Assembly: GCF_022539665.2 (NCBI RefSeq) | Contig: NC_081337.1 | Span: 7,478,679 to 7,542,678, forward strand | Reading direction: 5' to 3' | Origin: Daphnia carinata | Taxonomy: Eukaryota > Arthropoda > Branchiopoda > Diplostraca > Daphniidae | Length of the DNA stretch: 64,000 nucleotides | Translations under genes and position numbers: made by a program | Shown here: positions 61,457-64,000 of the stretch, one piece after another | Layout of the letters: the number at the start of each line of letters is the position of its first letter | Position numbering within the stretch: position 1 is the first letter of the stretch | Notes under the pieces: model-generated | The model's database searches: none | What the model was told of the DNA's origin: nothing | The model's input: the letters and a program-made list of their open reading frames with translations, nothing else

Positions 61457-63847
61457 ATGGTGATCCAGAGTCTAAACAACAGAGCAGCTTTTCGCTCCCA
61501 GGGATCAGGAATGACTCCTAAAGAGCTATCAGAAAATGATGATTTGGCTACTGGACTTGTTTTGGATCCATATCTTGGCTTTTCTACCCACAAGATGAAT
61601 CTTCGGTATGGCGGTTTTTACAATTCATGCCATTATAGAAATGTTTTTGGTTTTAACTTAATTTTGAATTTCATAATAAAGCTATAGGCCACCAAAAGCC
61701 AACAGAGAAGAATTGAAGCAGGCTGTCATAGATTTCATTGATCATCAAGACTATGATAAAGCTTACAAGCAGCTGACATCTAGTGATTATGTCTGGAATT
61801 TTCTTTCCAATAAGAGCAAACAACAACAAATGAATGTTAAAGAGCATGTATGTATAACATAATTTGTGTCAGTTATAATGTGTATCTATATCAAATTCAT
61901 ATGCACTTAATTTCAGATTGTTCGTTATTTGGGAATGTTCCATGAATCAGCAGGCTTCACCATTCAAGCCTGCTATAGATATTCTATGGAGGGACAAAAG
62001 GGAGCCAAGCTTTGCACCACAAAAAAATGGTAAATCTTAGTTTTTACTGTAGTCTTCAGATATAGGTTTAAGGTCAAAATATCATGGCAACAGGATGATT
62101 TGGAACAGGATAACCATTCACCACTTATTCTGTTGTTCTCTGCTGTTAGGTACAAAAATGAGCAAATTTCATTACTTGTTGGTTGCATAGCTGAACTAAG
62201 TCCTGAGGAAGAAGCACAACTTTTACATCCTGGAAAGAATGACTTTTCAGTTATGTATAGTTGTAGGAAAAACTGTGCTCAGCTTTGGCTTGGACCAGCA
62301 GCTTTCATTAATCATGACTGTCGATCTAACTGCAAGGTTTGAAGCGTGAATCCGTTAACCTTATTATTACAGCGTTCAATTATCATGTTTCCTCGACATA
62401 GTTTGTTGCTACTGGTCGCGGAACTGCCTGCGTTCGAATTTTAAGAGACATCGAAGCTGGCGAAGAAATAACATGTTTTTATGGTGAAGATTTCTTTGGC
62501 GACAACAATTGCTTTTGCGAGTGTGAAACTTGCGAAAGACGTGGCACAGGTGCATTTGCAAAAAATAAGAAAAGCAGTCCCGAAGCGACCGCAAAGGAAG
62601 AACGATACCGCCTCCGTGAAACACATTTGCGACTGAGTCGCGTGAAAAAGCAGACAGACAAAGAACCGATTGTATCGCTAACGGGACGCTCTTCTCGAAA
62701 TCCACCCACCCCGGTGCCAATAGAGGACAGAGAAACTGTTCCAAGAGCGTTAGACGTCAAAGAGCTAAGACGTAAAGGGCTCACTAGGTACAATCTACTT
62801 TTAATCTCATCGTAAGCGTTCTTTATACGTTTTTTTATTTCAAATATTCTTTGGTCCGTTAGGTATGATGCCGAGTTACTGGTTGCTCAAGGTTACGCCA
62901 TATGTAATGAGAGTAAAACTAATAGTGAAGAAAATAGTGGTAATAGTGGGAGTGTAAATCACCACCAGGGCGCGAAAGTAGTTCCTGCCACTTCGCGTGT
63001 ACGTGCCAAACGCCGCCGCCGATCACAAACTACAAAGGAAGTGAATGGAACAAATACAGCAACTACTACACATAAGAATGTTGCTAATCATAGCGTTGGG
63101 CATAAAAAACAAAGCGCTGGAGCAGTAAGAAGCTTACGTTCTCGCACGGTCCGCGGTGTCGAGAGTGACGTGGTCCAAAATACCGCCTTGGAAGGTTCTC
63201 AACCTGAGAATAATGATATAAAACAATCTGGAATGCGTTTACGAAACAAAAAAACGCTTGAAACGACAGCACCGACGGGAACACCTGCTGTAGCCTACCC
63301 CGTTGCCACGACGGAGACCGAGTGCGTCAGTCACGAGAGTGATGTTTACGAGTTCACCGATTTTGAAAACGAAAATGGACTTCAACGAGAAAGCCCAGCA
63401 GTGTCCGAGAAAGAATCTACCACAGAGGAGAGGAAATCTCGATCAGCTACTCCTCCTCCGCCATCTTCGCGTGAACATGCAGCTCACCAACCAGCGTTGG
63501 TGACATCACCAGGTGGACGTCTTAAGCTGACACTTCGGATGAAACGCAGTCCTGTCCTAGACGAAGTCATTGAATCCGGTAGCAGTATGGGTGGTAGCCA
63601 CCAACAAAATATGATACCCGTTTACGAGGTCCTTCGTGTTGAAGGACTAGAAATGGATGGGGAAAGCGAACAGGAACAAACCCATAAAAGCCGGGTACGT
63701 CGAAACCAAAGACGTAGGTCGCCATCTTTAATCCCCAATTCATCCCGAATGGGAGTGTTGCCGACCACCAAACGATTGCGACTGATATTTGGCAATGAAT
63801 CGCACACTATCGATCTACCTCCCACAAACTTTTCCTCAGTTGAGTGA
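61457..63847 (+). CDS. Hmt4-20: Histone H4-K20 methyltransferase SUV4-20 (KMT5B/C)
   Basis: Adds the second and third methyl groups to H4K20 in heterochromatin. Six exons: 61457-61605, 61688-61847, 61917-62029, 62150-62336, 62402-62787 and 62863-63847, giving 659 aa. The N-terminal block ([32 protein letters not shown]) and [14 protein letters not shown] form the family's N-domain. The SET domain runs from about 104 to 235: [39 protein letters not shown] (SAM/knot motif NHDC), [19 protein letters not shown], then the zinc-binding CECETC. The long C-terminus is low-complexity, Ser/Thr/Arg-rich with an RAKRRRRSQ basic patch. Stop TGA at 63845-63847; remaining bases to the window end are 3' flank. 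Confidence 0.96.
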
Positions 63848-64000
63848 CGTAGTTCTTGTTCATCAGCAAGTGACCAAATTTGGCCTAGCGACATCAATCT
63901 GCTAAATTCGACAGTTTTATGAAATCGAGTGATAAATCAACCGATATACAAGGAAGTGAATAAGTTCAATATCATTTGTTTCACAGCCAGTACTCATACA

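Overview
This window is animal nuclear DNA, most likely from a cladoceran crustacean (Daphnia or a close relative). The case rests on small exons split by mostly 50-100 bp GT-AG introns, an endogenous GH9 cellulase with cellulose-binding modules of the crustacean type, and an arthropod-like set of housekeeping genes. All exon models below were built by hand from splice signals; every complete multi-exon model keeps frame from start to stop.

Layout. 1-2023 (-): 5' part of nicalin, running off the left edge. 2024-16373: about 14 kb with no supportable gene, rich in homopolymers. 16374-18796 (-): a five-exon GAS1-like, GPI-anchored protein. 18797-27337: a second gene-poor stretch of about 8.5 kb. 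27338-36040: a rearranged, repeat-rich block. It holds two direct arrays of a roughly 400 bp repeat, a gene cut in two and placed in permuted order, a 2.0 kb non-autonomous hAT-type element and a small membrane-protein ORF. 36174-40533 (-): an 18-exon cellulase (two CBM2-like modules plus GH9). 41371-42142 (-): selenoprotein F with an in-frame UGA and a candidate SECIS. 42801-43834 (-): an unidentified protein. 44979-46356 (+): a DELE1-like Sel1-repeat protein. 46605-48333 (-): king tubby. 49181-50370 (-): a Rab34/36-type GTPase. 51572-57253 (-): two tandem FAM151/menorin-family genes. 58695-60798 (-): SPT2. 61457-63847 (+): the H4K20 methyltransferase SUV4-20.

The most unusual part is 27338-36040. 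A 7.1 kb segment (28230-35330) sits exactly at a unit boundary of the repeat. Its left end carries the 5' part of a minus-strand gene and its right end carries the 3' part, so the halves are in the wrong order. If the two segment ends are joined through a shared GAT, one exon reads continuously across the join. This is what one expects if a circular DNA carrying the gene integrated by recombination at the repeat, although a tandem duplication with flanking loss or an assembly error could also produce it. The gene also has an in-frame TGA. Within the same segment, the hAT-type element has an 8 bp target duplication, an internal 750 bp duplication and six tRNA-like A/B-box modules.

The genes are mostly independent. 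Nicalin and selenoprotein F both act in the ER. SPT2 and SUV4-20, both chromatin proteins, are head to head across 658 bp. The menorin-family pair is a clear local duplication.
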